From Fusobacteriales bacterium (GTDB lineage: Bacteria > Fusobacteriota > Fusobacteriia > Fusobacteriales > Fusobacteriaceae): a DNA stretch of 64,000 nucleotides. The DNA is taken from assembly GCA_020063625.1 (NCBI GenBank), contig JAICDD010000010.1, forward strand, positions 1-64,000. Reading direction: 5' to 3'. The notes under the pieces are model-generated. The model saw only the letters and a program-made list of their open reading frames with translations. It ran no database searches and had not been told where the DNA came from. The stretch's first letter is position 1. The number at the start of each line of letters is the position of its first letter. Shown one piece after another: positions 9,520 to 20,424 of the stretch. The translations under genes and the position numbers were made by a program.

Positions 9520-9672
9520 TGGAATTAAAAAAATTATTGAAAAATTTTTCAAAAAACAGTATACTGTACTAGTTGAATGGGATAAAAATATAAAGTTTTT
9601 TTTTAATTATTTAATGTGAAAAAAAAGACAAAAAAATAAAACTTTAAGCAAAAATTACAAGGGGGAATATTT

Positions 9673-10920
9673 ATGAAAAAAGATTTTTTTTACTTATTGC
9701 TAGGGAGAGTGTTTTTAAATATTGCAGACAGTATAACTATGGTATTTTTACCATTCTTTATTTATTCAAAAACTAAAAACAATACTTATTTAGTTTGGTT
9801 TAGTGCTTTATTTGTAGCAATGACAATTTTACCAGGATTAATAGGTCCAATTTTAGACAGAGTAAATAAAAAAAGAGGATTAATCATAACAAATATAGTT
9901 CAGATGATATCATTAGTATTTATATATTTTTTTATGATTAATGATAAAAATTTTAATTTATATATAGTATTTGTATTTGCAGGAATATTTATGTTATTTA
10001 ATATTAGTAGTTACATATTTCAACAAGCAGTAGTACCAGAAGTAGTAGAGGAGAAAGAGTTAGAAAAAGCTAATTCTTTTATGCAAATGGCATATGGTTC
10101 TGTTAATATATTTGCAGATTCAGTATCAGGTATATTAATTACTCTTATGGTTGGATATTTTGTGTTTGTTTTAAATATTGGATTTTTTGCAGTTTCATTA
10201 ATATTTTTTATTTTAATTAGACAAAGTAGAATTGAAACTTTTGAAAAAACACAAGAAAGCACAAAAAAAATTAAAGAAGAAACTAAAGAAAAAAATAAAA
10301 AATCTAATTATTTTAAAGAATTAAAAGAAAGTTATAGTATACTTTTGACAAATAAAATAGTGTTTAGTGTATTTTTTGTATCTATTTTACTTCAAACAGG
10401 ATTTCAACTTGTATCAACAATGATAGTAGCATATTATGTAGATAATAATTTGTCAGGATTATACCCAATTTTTGGAATGATTCTGTTTATAGGAATGTTT
10501 GTTGGAAATGTATTTTCTTCTAATAAATTAACAAATAAATTACTTCCATTTTATACATTATTTGTAGCATTTATGTGGTGCTTAAACTCAATTTTATTTA
10601 ATAACCCTTACTTTGTATTAGTAAATATATTTTTAGCAGGAGCTTTTGGAGGATTAATGGAACCAAAAGCAATATACTTATTACAAAATCAAGTTAAAGA
10701 AAAAATGGCAAGTACTATAGGAAATCTAATGTCTACTGTAAGTATATTTAAATTATTGATTTTATTATTAGTACCTGTTTTATACAATAAATTTTCTTAT
10801 AATGGATTATTCTTTACTTTTGGAATATTTTTATTTTTAGCTTTCTTTGGAGTGAAAAATATGTTTGTAAAAATGGAAGAAGTAAAAGTAGAAGATAGTG
10901 AAATTCCTGAATTATCATAA
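9673..10920 (+). CDS. MFS transporter
   Basis: 415 aa, about 12 hydrophobic segments, MFS-like RVNKKRGLI loop; aaggggg RBS upstream. Confidence 0.85.
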   Translation: MKKDFFYLLLGRVFLNIADSITMVFLPFFIYSKTKNNTYLVWFSALFVAMTILPGLIGPILDRVNKKRGLIITNIVQMISLVFIYFFMINDKNFNLYIVFVFAGIFMLFNISSYIFQQAVVPEVVEEKELEKANSFMQMAYGSVNIFADSVSGILITLMVGYFVFVLNIGFFAVSLIFFILIRQSRIETFEKTQESTKKIKEETKEKNKKSNYFKELKESYSILLTNKIVFSVFFVSILLQTGFQLVSTMIVAYYVDNNLSGLYPIFGMILFIGMFVGNVFSSNKLTNKLLPFYTLFVAFMWCLNSILFNNPYFVLVNIFLAGAFGGLMEPKAIYLLQNQVKEKMASTIGNLMSTVSIFKLLILLLVPVLYNKFSYNGLFFTFGIFLFLAFFGVKNMFVKMEEVKVEDSEIPELS

Positions 10921-10924
10921 CGAA

Positions 10925-11780
10925 ATAGTGAGAAGTGAATAGAATTGACAATGGCAAATGGACAATTGAAAAGTAGTGAGAAGTAAGAAGTGAGCAGTGA
11001 ATAGAATTGAAATTAGGCGCGGAAAAACGCGGATTAAATTTAGCACGAAGAAATAAGGACACGAAGGACACAAAGATAGAAAAATCAGAACCACAAAGAA
11101 AAACTAGAAACCACGGGATAGAAAAGAGAATTGACAATGGCAAATGGACAATTGAAAATTAATGAGAAGTAAGAAGGATTAAAAAATCAACGCAGAGTAA
11201 CAGAATAATCAGAGTATCACAGAGAAAAAAACAAATAAAATTAGCCACGGAAGAACACGGATTTAAGCGAATAAATATAGGATTAATAAAAAATGCGCCT
11301 TTTCGGAGGATATTAGATTTTCTTAACGAAGTGAGCGTTAAAAACCGAGAATGTTTGAGCTAAATAAATTTACGCAGTAAATTTATGAAACCACGTAAAA
11401 ATCTGAAAGATTTTTTAAGTGGGAAGCGAGTTTTCGAGGCACAAGCACAGCTTTCGGTATTTTTCTACGAAAAACACCTTAGATTAACACAGATAAACAC
11501 AGGATAAAAAAGGGAGAAGTGAGCAGTGAGAAGAATTGAAATTAGCCACGGAAAAACGCGGATTTATTTAGCACAAAGAAATAAGGACACGAAGAACACA
11601 AAGATAGGAAAATTAGAACCACAAAGAAAAAATCTTAGTGGTCCTTAGTGTTTTTCTTCGTGTACTTTGTGTAACAAAAAATTCGAGTTCATTCGTGTAA
11701 TTCGTGACCAAGATATCACGTGTTTATCCCGTGGTTTCAAAAAAATCCATGTAATTTGTGACAAAAAATATCATATAATA
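10925..11780. repeat. Repeat island C (largest; mostly inverted orientation relative to A and B)
   Basis: gagaagtgaatag..., caatggcaaatggacaattg (twice), gcggaaaaacgcggatt, agccacggaaaaacgcgg, cgcagagtaacagaataatcagagtatcacagag, and the reverse-orientation ~90-nt module at about 11585-11675. Confidence 0.85.
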
Positions 11781-11796
11781 CCTAAAAGGAGGATTT

Positions 11797-12509
11797 ATGA
11801 AAAAAATAGTTATATTTACTTTTTTAGTATTTTCAATAATTATACATGCAGATGTAGTAGAAATTAATAGTATATATGCAAAACTTTTAAACCAATATAC
11901 AAAAATTGGTGAAAAAGACAATATAATAACACGTTTAGTAGATTATAAAAATCTAAAAGATGATACAGATTATAAAAAATTAATAAACTTAATAGAAAAC
12001 TTTGATATTTCTACACTAAAAACTATTAATGAGAAAAAAGCATTTTGGATAAATATGTATAATATTTCAGCAATAAAAATGATTACCGATAATTACCCAA
12101 TTGAAAATATAAAAATAAATCTACTCTTTTTAATTCCGTATGGGATAGAAAAATAATTAAAATTAAAAACAAAGAGTACTCTTTAGATGAGATAGAAAAT
12201 AACATTTTAAGAAAAATGGATGATCCGAGAATTCATTTTGCAATAGTATGTGCTTCTCTTTCTTGTCCTACTTTAAGTGATAAGCCATATTATGATAAAA
12301 CAATTGATATGCAATTAGAAGAGTCTAAAAATAATTTTTTAAAAAATGAAACAAAAGGATTTGTAAAAAAAGGAAATAAAATATATATTTCTAAAATATT
12401 TAAATGGTTTCAGAAAGATTTTGGAGATATAAAAAAATATCTAAATCTTTCTGAAAATAGTAATATTAAATATCTTAGCTATGATTGGTCTTTAAATGAC
12501 TATAATTAA
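11797..12509 (+). pseudogene. DUF547 family exported protein, frameshifted
   Basis: ORFs 11797-12156 and 12216-12509 are the two halves of one DUF547-like protein. Adding one T to the T5 run at 12127-12131 gives ...INLLFFNSVWDRKIIKIKNKEYSLDEIENNILRKMDDPRIHFAIVCASLSCP in one frame. Confidence 0.85.
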
Positions 12510-13483
12510 ATATCATCAATAATCTCTATTATTTTCTTTTTACTATCTAAGTAAATTTTTGCACCTAAAGGAAAAGTTATTTTAGGATTAGAATGGCCTA
12601 TTTTTACATTGTAAATAATAGGCTTATTTTTATCTATTGCTATTTTTAATACATCTTTTAATTTAAAAAGTGTATCTTCCTCATGTGTATCTTTAAAGTC
12701 ACCAAAAATAATTCCTTTAGCATCTTTAAATTTTCCAGCTAATCTTAATTGATTTAGCATTCTATCAATTTCATATAATTTAGAACCAGATTCTTCAATA
12801 AAAAATATTTTATCTTTTGTATCAATTTCATAAGGAGTTCCTAGTGTAGAAATTATCATAGTTAAATTTCCACCAACAACTCTTCCAACAGTTTGTCCAG
12901 GAACAAGAGTTTTCATCTCTTCTCCTTCAGGATTTTTTATTCTATTAACTTTTCTTCCTTTTAATACTGTGTTAAAAAAACTATTATGAGTAAATCTATC
13001 AAGTCCATAATAAAAATCAGATGCAGCCATAGGTCCGTGATAAGTAATGAGTCCAGCTTTTTGATTTAATGCAATATGTAGTATAGTCATATCACTATAC
13101 CCTACAAATATTTTAGGATGTTTTCTAATCATGTCATAATCAATCATATCTAATAAACGAATTCCACCATATCCTCCACGAAGAGCTATTATTGCTTTTA
13201 CTTCGTCATCTAAAAATGCTGAGTGTAAGTCTTTTAATCTAAGCTCATCTTTTCCAGCTAAATAACCATAGTTAATGTAACAACTTTCTCCAAACTTTAC
13301 TTTAAACCCTAATATTTTAAAATTTTCTTCAATTTTTTCTAATTTATCAATAGAAGCATTTGTTCCAGGAGCTATTATCATTATGGTATCTCCCCAATTA
13401 AGTCTAGGAGGAGCTATCATCTCAATAGAATATCCGTATAGATTAATAAAAAGTAATAAAATTAAAAAAATAGATTTTTTCAT
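12506..13483 (-). CDS. S66 family LD-carboxypeptidase-like peptidase with signal peptide
   Basis: APPRLNWGDTIMIIAPG, ALRGGYGGIRLLDMIDYD, VGYSDMTILH, GRVVGGNLTMI, FIEE: MccF/LdcA motifs. Confidence 0.9.
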   Translation of the reverse strand: MKKSIFLILLLFINLYGYSIEMIAPPRLNWGDTIMIIAPGTNASIDKLEKIEENFKILGFKVKFGESCYINYGYLAGKDELRLKDLHSAFLDDEVKAIIALRGGYGGIRLLDMIDYDMIRKHPKIFVGYSDMTILHIALNQKAGLITYHGPMAASDFYYGLDRFTHNSFFNTVLKGRKVNRIKNPEGEEMKTLVPGQTVGRVVGGNLTMIISTLGTPYEIDTKDKIFFIEESGSKLYEIDRMLNQLRLAGKFKDAKGIIFGDFKDTHEEDTLFKLKDVLKIAIDKNKPIIYNVKIGHSNPKITFPLGAKIYLDSKKKIIEIIDDI

Positions 13484-13622
13484 AAAAACTCCTTTAATTA
13501 AAATTAATTATATTTAATATATTATATAAAAAATAAAATTAATATACAAATATTTTATTATTTGACTTAAGTAGAAAATATGTTTATAATGAAATTAAAT
13601 CAATTATTAAGGGGTTAATAAT

Positions 13623-14648
13623 ATGGGAAATGAAAAAGAGTTAAAGAGGAAATTTAGTAAGCTATTTGTTATGGGAATATTTTCGTTATCATTTTTATCG
13701 ATTTTTAGTAATTTATTATTAAAATTTGATTTTGTAATTAATATAAAGTGGATAATAATAATGATAAGTTCAATATTTGTTTTAAGTTATGATAAAACTT
13801 CAATTTATTTTTATTATTTCATAACTCTTATACTTATTTTTGTGCCACTGGGATTTATTGATTCAGGAGGAAATTTACCTATATCAATTTCATATATTTA
13901 TATGTTATTATTTTTAGTAGTATATCTATTTGAATCAAAAAGAAAATTATTTTTAACAATATCTTTATTTATATCATTAGTTATAATATTGAATATAAAT
14001 TATTTTCACCGAGAAATAGTTCGAGTGTATTCTGATAATATTAAGTATTATGATACTATTTTTCAAGTTTTTCTAGTCTTTATTTTTAGTTGTTTAGCTC
14101 TCAATGTTTTTTGCAATATTCATAAAAAAAATCAAATTTTATTAAAAGAAGCTAATGAAAAATTAACAAAATTTGCTATGTATGATTCATTAACGAATGT
14201 TTATAACAGAAGGGCATTTGACGATAGATTGATATCATTATTAAATTCTAATGAACATTTATATGAAGATATATGGTTATTATTAATAGATATTGATGAT
14301 TTTAAAATAATAAATGATGAATGTGGACATGATGAAGGAGATAAGATAATAAAAGAGATATCAAATGCAATTAAAAATTATTTAGGCAATTATTCTTTTG
14401 TTGCAAGATGGGGTGGAGATGAATTTGCTATTATAACAAATTTGCCATATGTAAAACTGCATAGAAAAGTAGACTTGTTATTTAATAAAATACTTTCACT
14501 TAAAACCTGTAATAATAAAAAGATTACAATTAGTTGTGGGATAACAAAATTAATTCCAGATGATGAAATAAATCAAATTTTTATTAGAGCAGATAAACTA
14601 TTGTATAAAGCAAAAGAATTGGGAAAAAATAGATATTTATTTGATTAA
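13623..14648 (+). CDS. Membrane diguanylate cyclase (GGDEF)
   Basis: N-terminal TM region, then DSLTNVYNRRAFDDRL...ARWGGDEFAII. Confidence 0.92.
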   Translation: MGNEKELKRKFSKLFVMGIFSLSFLSIFSNLLLKFDFVINIKWIIIMISSIFVLSYDKTSIYFYYFITLILIFVPLGFIDSGGNLPISISYIYMLLFLVVYLFESKRKLFLTISLFISLVIILNINYFHREIVRVYSDNIKYYDTIFQVFLVFIFSCLALNVFCNIHKKNQILLKEANEKLTKFAMYDSLTNVYNRRAFDDRLISLLNSNEHLYEDIWLLLIDIDDFKIINDECGHDEGDKIIKEISNAIKNYLGNYSFVARWGGDEFAIITNLPYVKLHRKVDLLFNKILSLKTCNNKKITISCGITKLIPDDEINQIFIRADKLLYKAKELGKNRYLFD

Positions 14649-14714
14649 AAAAAGTGGAATTTCTTGAATAAATAAAAAAGACGATAAATGAAAATATTTC
14701 TAAAAAAAATTAAC

Positions 14715-14747
14715 AAAACGAGCTCTTAAATTTCGAGAGCTCGTTTT
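14715..14747. terminator. Bidirectional hairpin terminator
   Basis: aaaacgagctct-taaatttcg-agagctcgtttt between convergent genes. Confidence 0.75.
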
Positions 14748-14770
14748 AATTTATTATTTTACATAATTTA

Positions 14771-15634
14771 TTATTTTACATAATTTATTAATTTTCCTAT
14801 TTTTTCTATTTCGCATTCAACAATATCATTTGATTTTAAATATTTAGGAGGATTAAATCCAGCACCAACTCCATTTGGAGTACCAGTAGCAATGATATCA
14901 CCTGGTTTTAATGTTAATCCTTCTGATAAAATTTCAATTATTTCACTAACATTCCATATCATTTTATTTGTTTCAGAGTTTTGTCTAATTTCATTGTTTA
15001 TTTTTAAAGAAATTTTTAAATTTTCATTTAAAGAAATTTCATCTTTTGTAATTATCCATGGTCCTATTGGACAAGTATCATCAAGACCTTTTCCTTTTAA
15101 CCATTGAGAATGTTTTTTTTGTAAATTTCTAGCGGTAACATCATTTAGAATAGTGTATCCAAATATATAGTCATTTGCTTTTTCTTTTTTTATATTTTTT
15201 CCTTCTTTACCTATAATTACAGCTAATTCAACTTCATAGTCAAGTGAATCAGTAATATCAGAATGTAAATCAATATTTTCTTCAAGACCAAGAGCTTTAT
15301 TTAAATGTTTTGTAAAAAATATTGGATGTTCTGGAATATCTTTTTTTTCATCAACAGTTTGAAACTCTTTAATATGCTCTATATAATTTTTTCCAATGCA
15401 AAATACTCTATTTGGCTCTTTAATAGGAGTAAGAATTTTTACTTGTGATAAATCAAGACTACTAGCACTATCGTAGTTAAAATTAAGTAGTTTTTCTTTA
15501 AAATTATCCCATTTTTTAATTAAGTGTAATAATTCAATATTTTCTCCTAAAATATCCTTAATTAATGTCACAGAGTTGTCATTAATTATTGCTGATAAAA
15601 TATTTTCTTCGTACATAATTGTAGCTAATTTCAT
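14771..15634 (-). CDS. Fumarylacetoacetate hydrolase family protein
   Basis: VFCIGKNYIEHIKE...DYEVELAVIIGKEGKNI...GYTILNDVTARNLQ...GDIIATGTPNGVGAGFNPP. Confidence 0.93.
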   Translation of the reverse strand: MKLATIMYEENILSAIINDNSVTLIKDILGENIELLHLIKKWDNFKEKLLNFNYDSASSLDLSQVKILTPIKEPNRVFCIGKNYIEHIKEFQTVDEKKDIPEHPIFFTKHLNKALGLEENIDLHSDITDSLDYEVELAVIIGKEGKNIKKEKANDYIFGYTILNDVTARNLQKKHSQWLKGKGLDDTCPIGPWIITKDEISLNENLKISLKINNEIRQNSETNKMIWNVSEIIEILSEGLTLKPGDIIATGTPNGVGAGFNPPKYLKSNDIVECEIEKIGKLINYVK

Positions 15635-15644
15635 TTATTCCCCC

Positions 15645-16466
15645 TTATTTTACATATTTTTTTATATATTGCTTTGGTGTAGCATTATAATATTGTTTAA
15701 AAAGTCTAATAAAGTGCGAAATATTATCAAAACCTAATATCATTGCAGTTTCAGTAACAGAATAATTTAAAAGTAAATTAACAGATTTTTTTATTTTTAT
15801 TTCATTTTGATATTTTTTAGGAGTAACTCCATATTCTTGTTTAAAATAATAATCAAGGTTTGATTGGCTCATATTTAAAATTTCAGATATTTCATAAATA
15901 GATAAAGCTTCATTACCATCTTTTTCTATAATTTCTTTTGCTATTTTAGCAGGATTATATTTATTTTGAATATCTTTTTCTTTTGGAATTTCATTAAGTA
16001 ATTGAAAAATAAGCTCTTGAGCGTATAAATCCATAAAAAATTTTGCTTCTTTTTCATTTCTTATTATATTTATTTTAAGATTATCAATAGAGTGAGATAA
16101 ATTATTAGAAAGGCTTAATTTAGTTATATTTTCCATATTTGTAAATTTTTTTTCTACTTTATTTGAGATTTTCTCAATTAAATGAGAATTAAATTCATAT
16201 ACAACAGCTTTAGTATCAGTATTAATCTCCATATTAACACTAGAATTTGGTGGGAGCAATAAAAATTCAGAAGAATTATATGTAAATGAATCATTATTGT
16301 TTATAGAAACTTTTTTCTTTCCAGATAAAATAGTACATAATCTATAATTATTATAAGATTTATAAGTATCTTTATATCCTTTAGATAAATCATAATATAA
16401 AATTTTTAAATATTCTGATTCAATATTATCATAATTTTCTGCTACTTTGTCAAAATTATTCAACAT
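15645..16466 (-). CDS. AraC family transcriptional regulator
   Basis: C-terminal double HTH: SIYEISEILNMSQSNLDYYFKQEYGVTPKKYQNEIKIKKSVNLLLNYSVTETAMILGFDNISHFIRLFKQYYNATPKQY. Confidence 0.92.
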   Translation of the reverse strand: MLNNFDKVAENYDNIESEYLKILYYDLSKGYKDTYKSYNNYRLCTILSGKKKVSINNNDSFTYNSSEFLLLPPNSSVNMEINTDTKAVVYEFNSHLIEKISNKVEKKFTNMENITKLSLSNNLSHSIDNLKINIIRNEKEAKFFMDLYAQELIFQLLNEIPKEKDIQNKYNPAKIAKEIIEKDGNEALSIYEISEILNMSQSNLDYYFKQEYGVTPKKYQNEIKIKKSVNLLLNYSVTETAMILGFDNISHFIRLFKQYYNATPKQYIKKYVK

Positions 16467-16608
16467 TTTACACCACCACTTTTAAATTTAGTCTAATTTT
16501 ATGATAGCATATTGTTAAATATAATTCAATGGAAATGAAAAATAATTCTTTACATATTAGAATATTATAATATATAATAGTGATATCAATTAAATAGGAG
16601 GAAGAAAA

Positions 16609-16986
16609 ATGAAAAAAATAGTTTTATTGCTAATGTTTATTATTTTTACTATTTCATTTTCAGATGATGAAAAAATTTATAAAAATATTAATGTGAAAAC
16701 TTTTAGTAATTTAGTAAAAACAGGAGAATATATAGTACTGGATGTAAGAACACCTGAAGAATACAATAATGGACATGTGGCTAATTCTATAAATATTGAT
16801 TTTTATTCAAATAAATTTGTTGAAAACATTAAAAAATTAGATAGAAATAAAAAATATATATTATACTGTCGTTCTGGAAATCGTAGTGGAAGAACTATGT
16901 ATTTAATGAAAGAATTAGAATTTAATAGGTGGATTAAAATCATTATTAAAAGAGAATTATCCTTTAGTAAAATAATCAGATTTTAA
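16609..16986 (+). pseudogene. Exported rhodanese-domain protein with frameshifted/deleted C-terminus
   Basis: VLDVRTPEEYNNGHVANSINIDF...YILYCRSGNRSGRTMYLMKEL is intact rhodanese. The usual GG...YPLVK ending is in the +1 frame (IGGLKSLLKENYPLVK*, 16925-16975). Confidence 0.7.
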
Positions 16987-17093
16987 AAATGGACTATTTT
17001 TTTTGAAATTTTGATTAGAAATAAATATTACAATCATCTATAATATAAATATGTTAATTATTTATCAAAATTATTAAAGGAGATGATTGTAAA

Positions 17094-18245
17094 ATGGCTG
17101 GATTAAAATTTTTTATGCCTTCAGTAAACTTAATGGGACCAAATTGTTTAGAAGATGCAGGAAAAGATATACAAGCATTAGGATTTAAAAAAGCGTTAAT
17201 TGTAACAGACAAAGTATTAAATGAAATTGGATTAGTAAAAAAATTAACAAAAGTATTAGATAACAATAATATAGAATATGTTATATTTGATGGAACTCAA
17301 CCAAATCCAACTACTAAAAATGTAGCTGATGGATTAAAATTATTAAAAGATAATAATTGTGATTTTGTAATTTCATTTGGAGGAGGTTCACCTCATGATT
17401 GTGCAAAAGGAATTGCACTAGTAGCAAGTAATGGTGGAGAAATAAAAGATTATGAAGGAGTAGATGTATCGAAAAAACCTCAACTTCCATTAGTAGCAGT
17501 AAATACTACAGCAGGTACTGCATCTGAGATGACTAGATTTTGTATAATAACAGATGAAGAAAGACATGTAAAAATGGCTATTGTAGATAAAAATACAACT
17601 CCTATATTAGCAGTAAATGATCCATTACTTATGTTAGATATGCCAAAATCTCTTACAGCTGCTACAGGAATGGATGCATTAACTCATGCAGTTGAAGCTT
17701 ATGTATCAACTATAGCTACTCCTGTAACTGATGCATGTGCACAAAAAGCTATAGAACTTATTAGTAAATATTTAAGAAAAGCAGTTGAAAATGGTAAAGA
17801 TGAAGAAGCAAGAGATATGATGGCATATGCTGAATTTTTAGCAGGAATGGCATTTAATAATGCATCATTAGGATATGTACATGCAATGGCACATCAACTT
17901 GGAGGATTCTATGATTTACCACATGGAGTATGTAATGCAATACTTCTTCCACATGTACAAGAGTATAATTCTCAAGTAGCTGCTGATAGATTAAAAGATA
18001 TAGCTTCATTTATGGGTGTAGATGTATCTAATATGACAGCAGAAGAAGGAGCAAAAGCAGCAATTGAAGCGATAAAACAATTATCAAAAGATATTAATAT
18101 ACCAAGTGGAATAAAAGAGTTAGGAGCTAAAGAAGACGATTTTGATACTTTAGCAACAAATGCTCTTAATGATGCTTGTGGATTAACTAATCCAAAACAA
18201 GCTACACATGAAGAAATAAAAGAAATATTTAGAAAAGCATTATAA
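17094..18245 (+). CDS. Iron-containing (type III) alcohol dehydrogenase
   Basis: [23 protein letters not shown]...[19 protein letters not shown]...[12 protein letters not shown]...[26 protein letters not shown]. Confidence 0.95.
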   Translation: MAGLKFFMPSVNLMGPNCLEDAGKDIQALGFKKALIVTDKVLNEIGLVKKLTKVLDNNNIEYVIFDGTQPNPTTKNVADGLKLLKDNNCDFVISFGGGSPHDCAKGIALVASNGGEIKDYEGVDVSKKPQLPLVAVNTTAGTASEMTRFCIITDEERHVKMAIVDKNTTPILAVNDPLLMLDMPKSLTAATGMDALTHAVEAYVSTIATPVTDACAQKAIELISKYLRKAVENGKDEEARDMMAYAEFLAGMAFNNASLGYVHAMAHQLGGFYDLPHGVCNAILLPHVQEYNSQVAADRLKDIASFMGVDVSNMTAEEGAKAAIEAIKQLSKDINIPSGIKELGAKEDDFDTLATNALNDACGLTNPKQATHEEIKEIFRKAL

Positions 18246-18274
18246 TAAACATACTTTTTTATACAATAAATAAG

Positions 18275-18311
18275 ACACTTTGGATAGATATTCTATTCAA
18301 AGTGTTTTTTA
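18275..18311 (+). terminator. Rho-independent terminator
   Basis: acactttg...caaagtgttttttt. Confidence 0.65.
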
Positions 18312-18534
18312 TATATTATATTTATCTTTTAATAGAAAATAATATATAAAATTAAATATATATAAAACAAATAAAAGTATATATATTTTTAATTTGAATT
18401 AAAAAAATATGTTGTATAATAAACATCAGATGAAAATTATTAAAAATATATATGTTTATATATTTTAATAATTCAAAAAATGAATTTATATAAATATATA
18501 TATAATATTAATAATGAAAAATGGGAGGATTACT

Positions 18535-19731
18535 ATGAATTTAGAAGTATTAATTAAAAGTTCAAATGTATTATTTTTATTGTTAGGGGCAATAATGATA
18601 TTTGCTATGCATGCAGGATTTGCTTTTTTAGAAGTAGGTTCTGTTAGAACAAAAAATCAAATAAATGCATTAGTAAAAATTATTTCTGATTGGGCGGTAT
18701 CAACTGTTGTTTATTTTCTTATTGGATTTCCGTTATCGAGAGGAATAAGTTTTTTAAGACCAGCTAGTGAACTTGTAGGAGATAATATGGGATTTGACCT
18801 TATTAAATTTTTCTTTTTTTTAACATTTGCTGCGTGTATACCAGCAATAATATCTGGTGGAATAGCAGAAAGAGCAAAATTTTGGCCACAAGTATTAGCA
18901 GGAGCAATATTTGCTGGAATATTATATCCATTTTTCGAATCAATAATATGGGGAGTAAATTCAAACTTTTTACAAGGATTAATAAAAAATATTACTGGAT
19001 TTGAATTTGTTGACTATGCAGGTTCTGTTGTAGTTCATTCATTTGGAGGTTGGTTAGCACTTCCGGCTATATTAGTATTAGGACCTAGAAAAAATAGATA
19101 TGATAGTGGAAATCCTATACCAATTAGTAATGTACCATTTTTAGCATTAGGAAGTTGGATTCTTGCTGTAGGATGGTTTGGATTTAATGTAATGAGTGCT
19201 GTTGAATTAAAAGATATTTCAGGATTAGTTGCAATAAACTCTTTAGCTTCAATGGTAGGTGGAATTTTAGTATCATTAGTATTATCAAAAGGAGATGCTA
19301 TATTTATACATAATGGTGCATTAGCTGGACTTGTAGCAGTATGTGCAGGTTCTGCAATATATCATCCAATTGGCGCATTTGTTGTAGGTGGAATTGCTGC
19401 AGCAATATTTGTTTATGGATTTCACTTTGAAACTGAAGTATTAAAAATAGATGATGTACTTGGAGTAGTAGTATTACACGGTGTTGTTGGTAGCTGGGGA
19501 GGTATTGCTGCTGGAATATTTGGTTCTACATTATTTGGTGGACTTGGAGGAGTAAGTTTTATTGCACAATTAATAGGAGTATCTGTTGCAATATTGATAG
19601 CATTATTTGGTGGAAGTATAGTTTATTTAGTGATAGATAAATTGTTTGGATTTAGATTAGAAGAAGAAAAAGAAACTAGAGGAGCAGATTTATCTATTCA
19701 TTCATTAGAAGCTTATCCAGACAAATTTTAA
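18535..19731 (+). CDS. amt: Ammonium transporter (Amt)
   Basis: Amt signatures (MHAGFAFLEVGSVRTKNQIN, DYAGSVVVHSFGGWLALPAILVLGPRKNRY). Likely start at 18535 behind gggaggat rather than the ORF-track start 18514. Confidence 0.93.
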   Translation: MNLEVLIKSSNVLFLLLGAIMIFAMHAGFAFLEVGSVRTKNQINALVKIISDWAVSTVVYFLIGFPLSRGISFLRPASELVGDNMGFDLIKFFFFLTFAACIPAIISGGIAERAKFWPQVLAGAIFAGILYPFFESIIWGVNSNFLQGLIKNITGFEFVDYAGSVVVHSFGGWLALPAILVLGPRKNRYDSGNPIPISNVPFLALGSWILAVGWFGFNVMSAVELKDISGLVAINSLASMVGGILVSLVLSKGDAIFIHNGALAGLVAVCAGSAIYHPIGAFVVGGIAAAIFVYGFHFETEVLKIDDVLGVVVLHGVVGSWGGIAAGIFGSTLFGGLGGVSFIAQLIGVSVAILIALFGGSIVYLVIDKLFGFRLEEEKETRGADLSIHSLEAYPDKF

Positions 19732-19743
19732 ATATATATAATA

Positions 19744-19780
19744 AAAAAAGCTTAAATAGAATAAACTATTTAAGCTTTTC
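19744..19780. terminator. Bidirectional terminator between amt and hsp20
   Basis: agcttaaatag-aataaa-ctatttaagctttt. Confidence 0.7.
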
Positions 19781-19786
19781 TCTTAA

Positions 19787-20248
19787 TTATTTAATTTCGA
19801 TTGTTTGATATTCTTCTTTTGCATTTTCAATTAATTTTTTAGGAATAGTAATATTTAAAACACCATTATCAAATTTTGCTTTGATTAAATTTTTATCAAT
19901 GTCTAAATATTCAGGTAGAGGAATATTTCTTACAAAATTTCCATAAATTCTTTCTTTTCTGTAAAATTTTTTATTTTTTTCTTCTTTTTCCTCTTTTCTT
20001 TCAGCAGAGATTTTTAAATAACCGTCATGAAGTTCTAATTTTACATCTTCTTTTTTTACCCCAGGTAAATCAGCAGAGATAATATAAGCATTATCTGTTT
20101 CGGATATGTCAGTACTAAATTTTTGGAAATTATCATTAAATAAAGAAGGTGTGTCAAAGAATGAGTTAAAAGAATCAAAAATACTATCAAAATAATCTCT
20201 TTCTCTTAAAAATGGATTCCATTTTTTAGTAGTAATTAAGCTTCTCAT
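19787..20248 (-). CDS. Hsp20/alpha-crystallin family small heat shock protein
   Basis: DNAYIISADLPGVKKEDVKLELHDGYLKISAERKEEKEEKNKKFYRKERIYGNFVRNIPLPEYLD...NGVLNITIPK. Confidence 0.95.
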   Translation of the reverse strand: MRSLITTKKWNPFLRERDYFDSIFDSFNSFFDTPSLFNDNFQKFSTDISETDNAYIISADLPGVKKEDVKLELHDGYLKISAERKEEKEEKNKKFYRKERIYGNFVRNIPLPEYLDIDKNLIKAKFDNGVLNITIPKKLIENAKEEYQTIEIK

Positions 20249-20278
20249 AACAATCCCTCCTTTAAATTTTGATAATTA

Positions 20279-20305
20279 TTAGCACTCTTTATATCTGGTT
20301 GCTAA
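20279..20305. promoter_or_regulatory. CIRCE-like HrcA operator upstream of hsp20
   Basis: TTAGCACTC-N9-GGTTGCTAA, close to CIRCE consensus TTAGCACTC-N9-GAGTGCTAA (right arm 7/9). Confidence 0.8.
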
Positions 20306-20378
20306 TAATTATATAGCACATAAAAAATAATTTGTCAAGAGTTTTTTTGGAAAATTTCAAAAAAAATTTTCAAAAAAA

Positions 20379-20416
20379 GACCATAAAACAACTTATAAGT
20401 TTTATGGTCTAAAAAA
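20379..20416 (-). terminator. Terminator downstream of the SDR remnant
   Basis: gaccataaaac-aacttata-agttttatggtc. Confidence 0.65.
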
Positions 20417-20424
20417 TATTAAAT

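Noticed and set aside
9556-9567. ACAGTATACTGT perfect palindrome upstream of the MFS gene
   Set aside because: A 12-bp palindrome in AT-rich intergenic DNA without a second copy or recognised regulator; insufficient to call an operator.
10814-11143. 109-aa minus ORF, plus ORFs at 11667-11867 and 11724-11921
   Set aside because: Translations of repeat island C or antisense to the DUF547 gene; no coding support.
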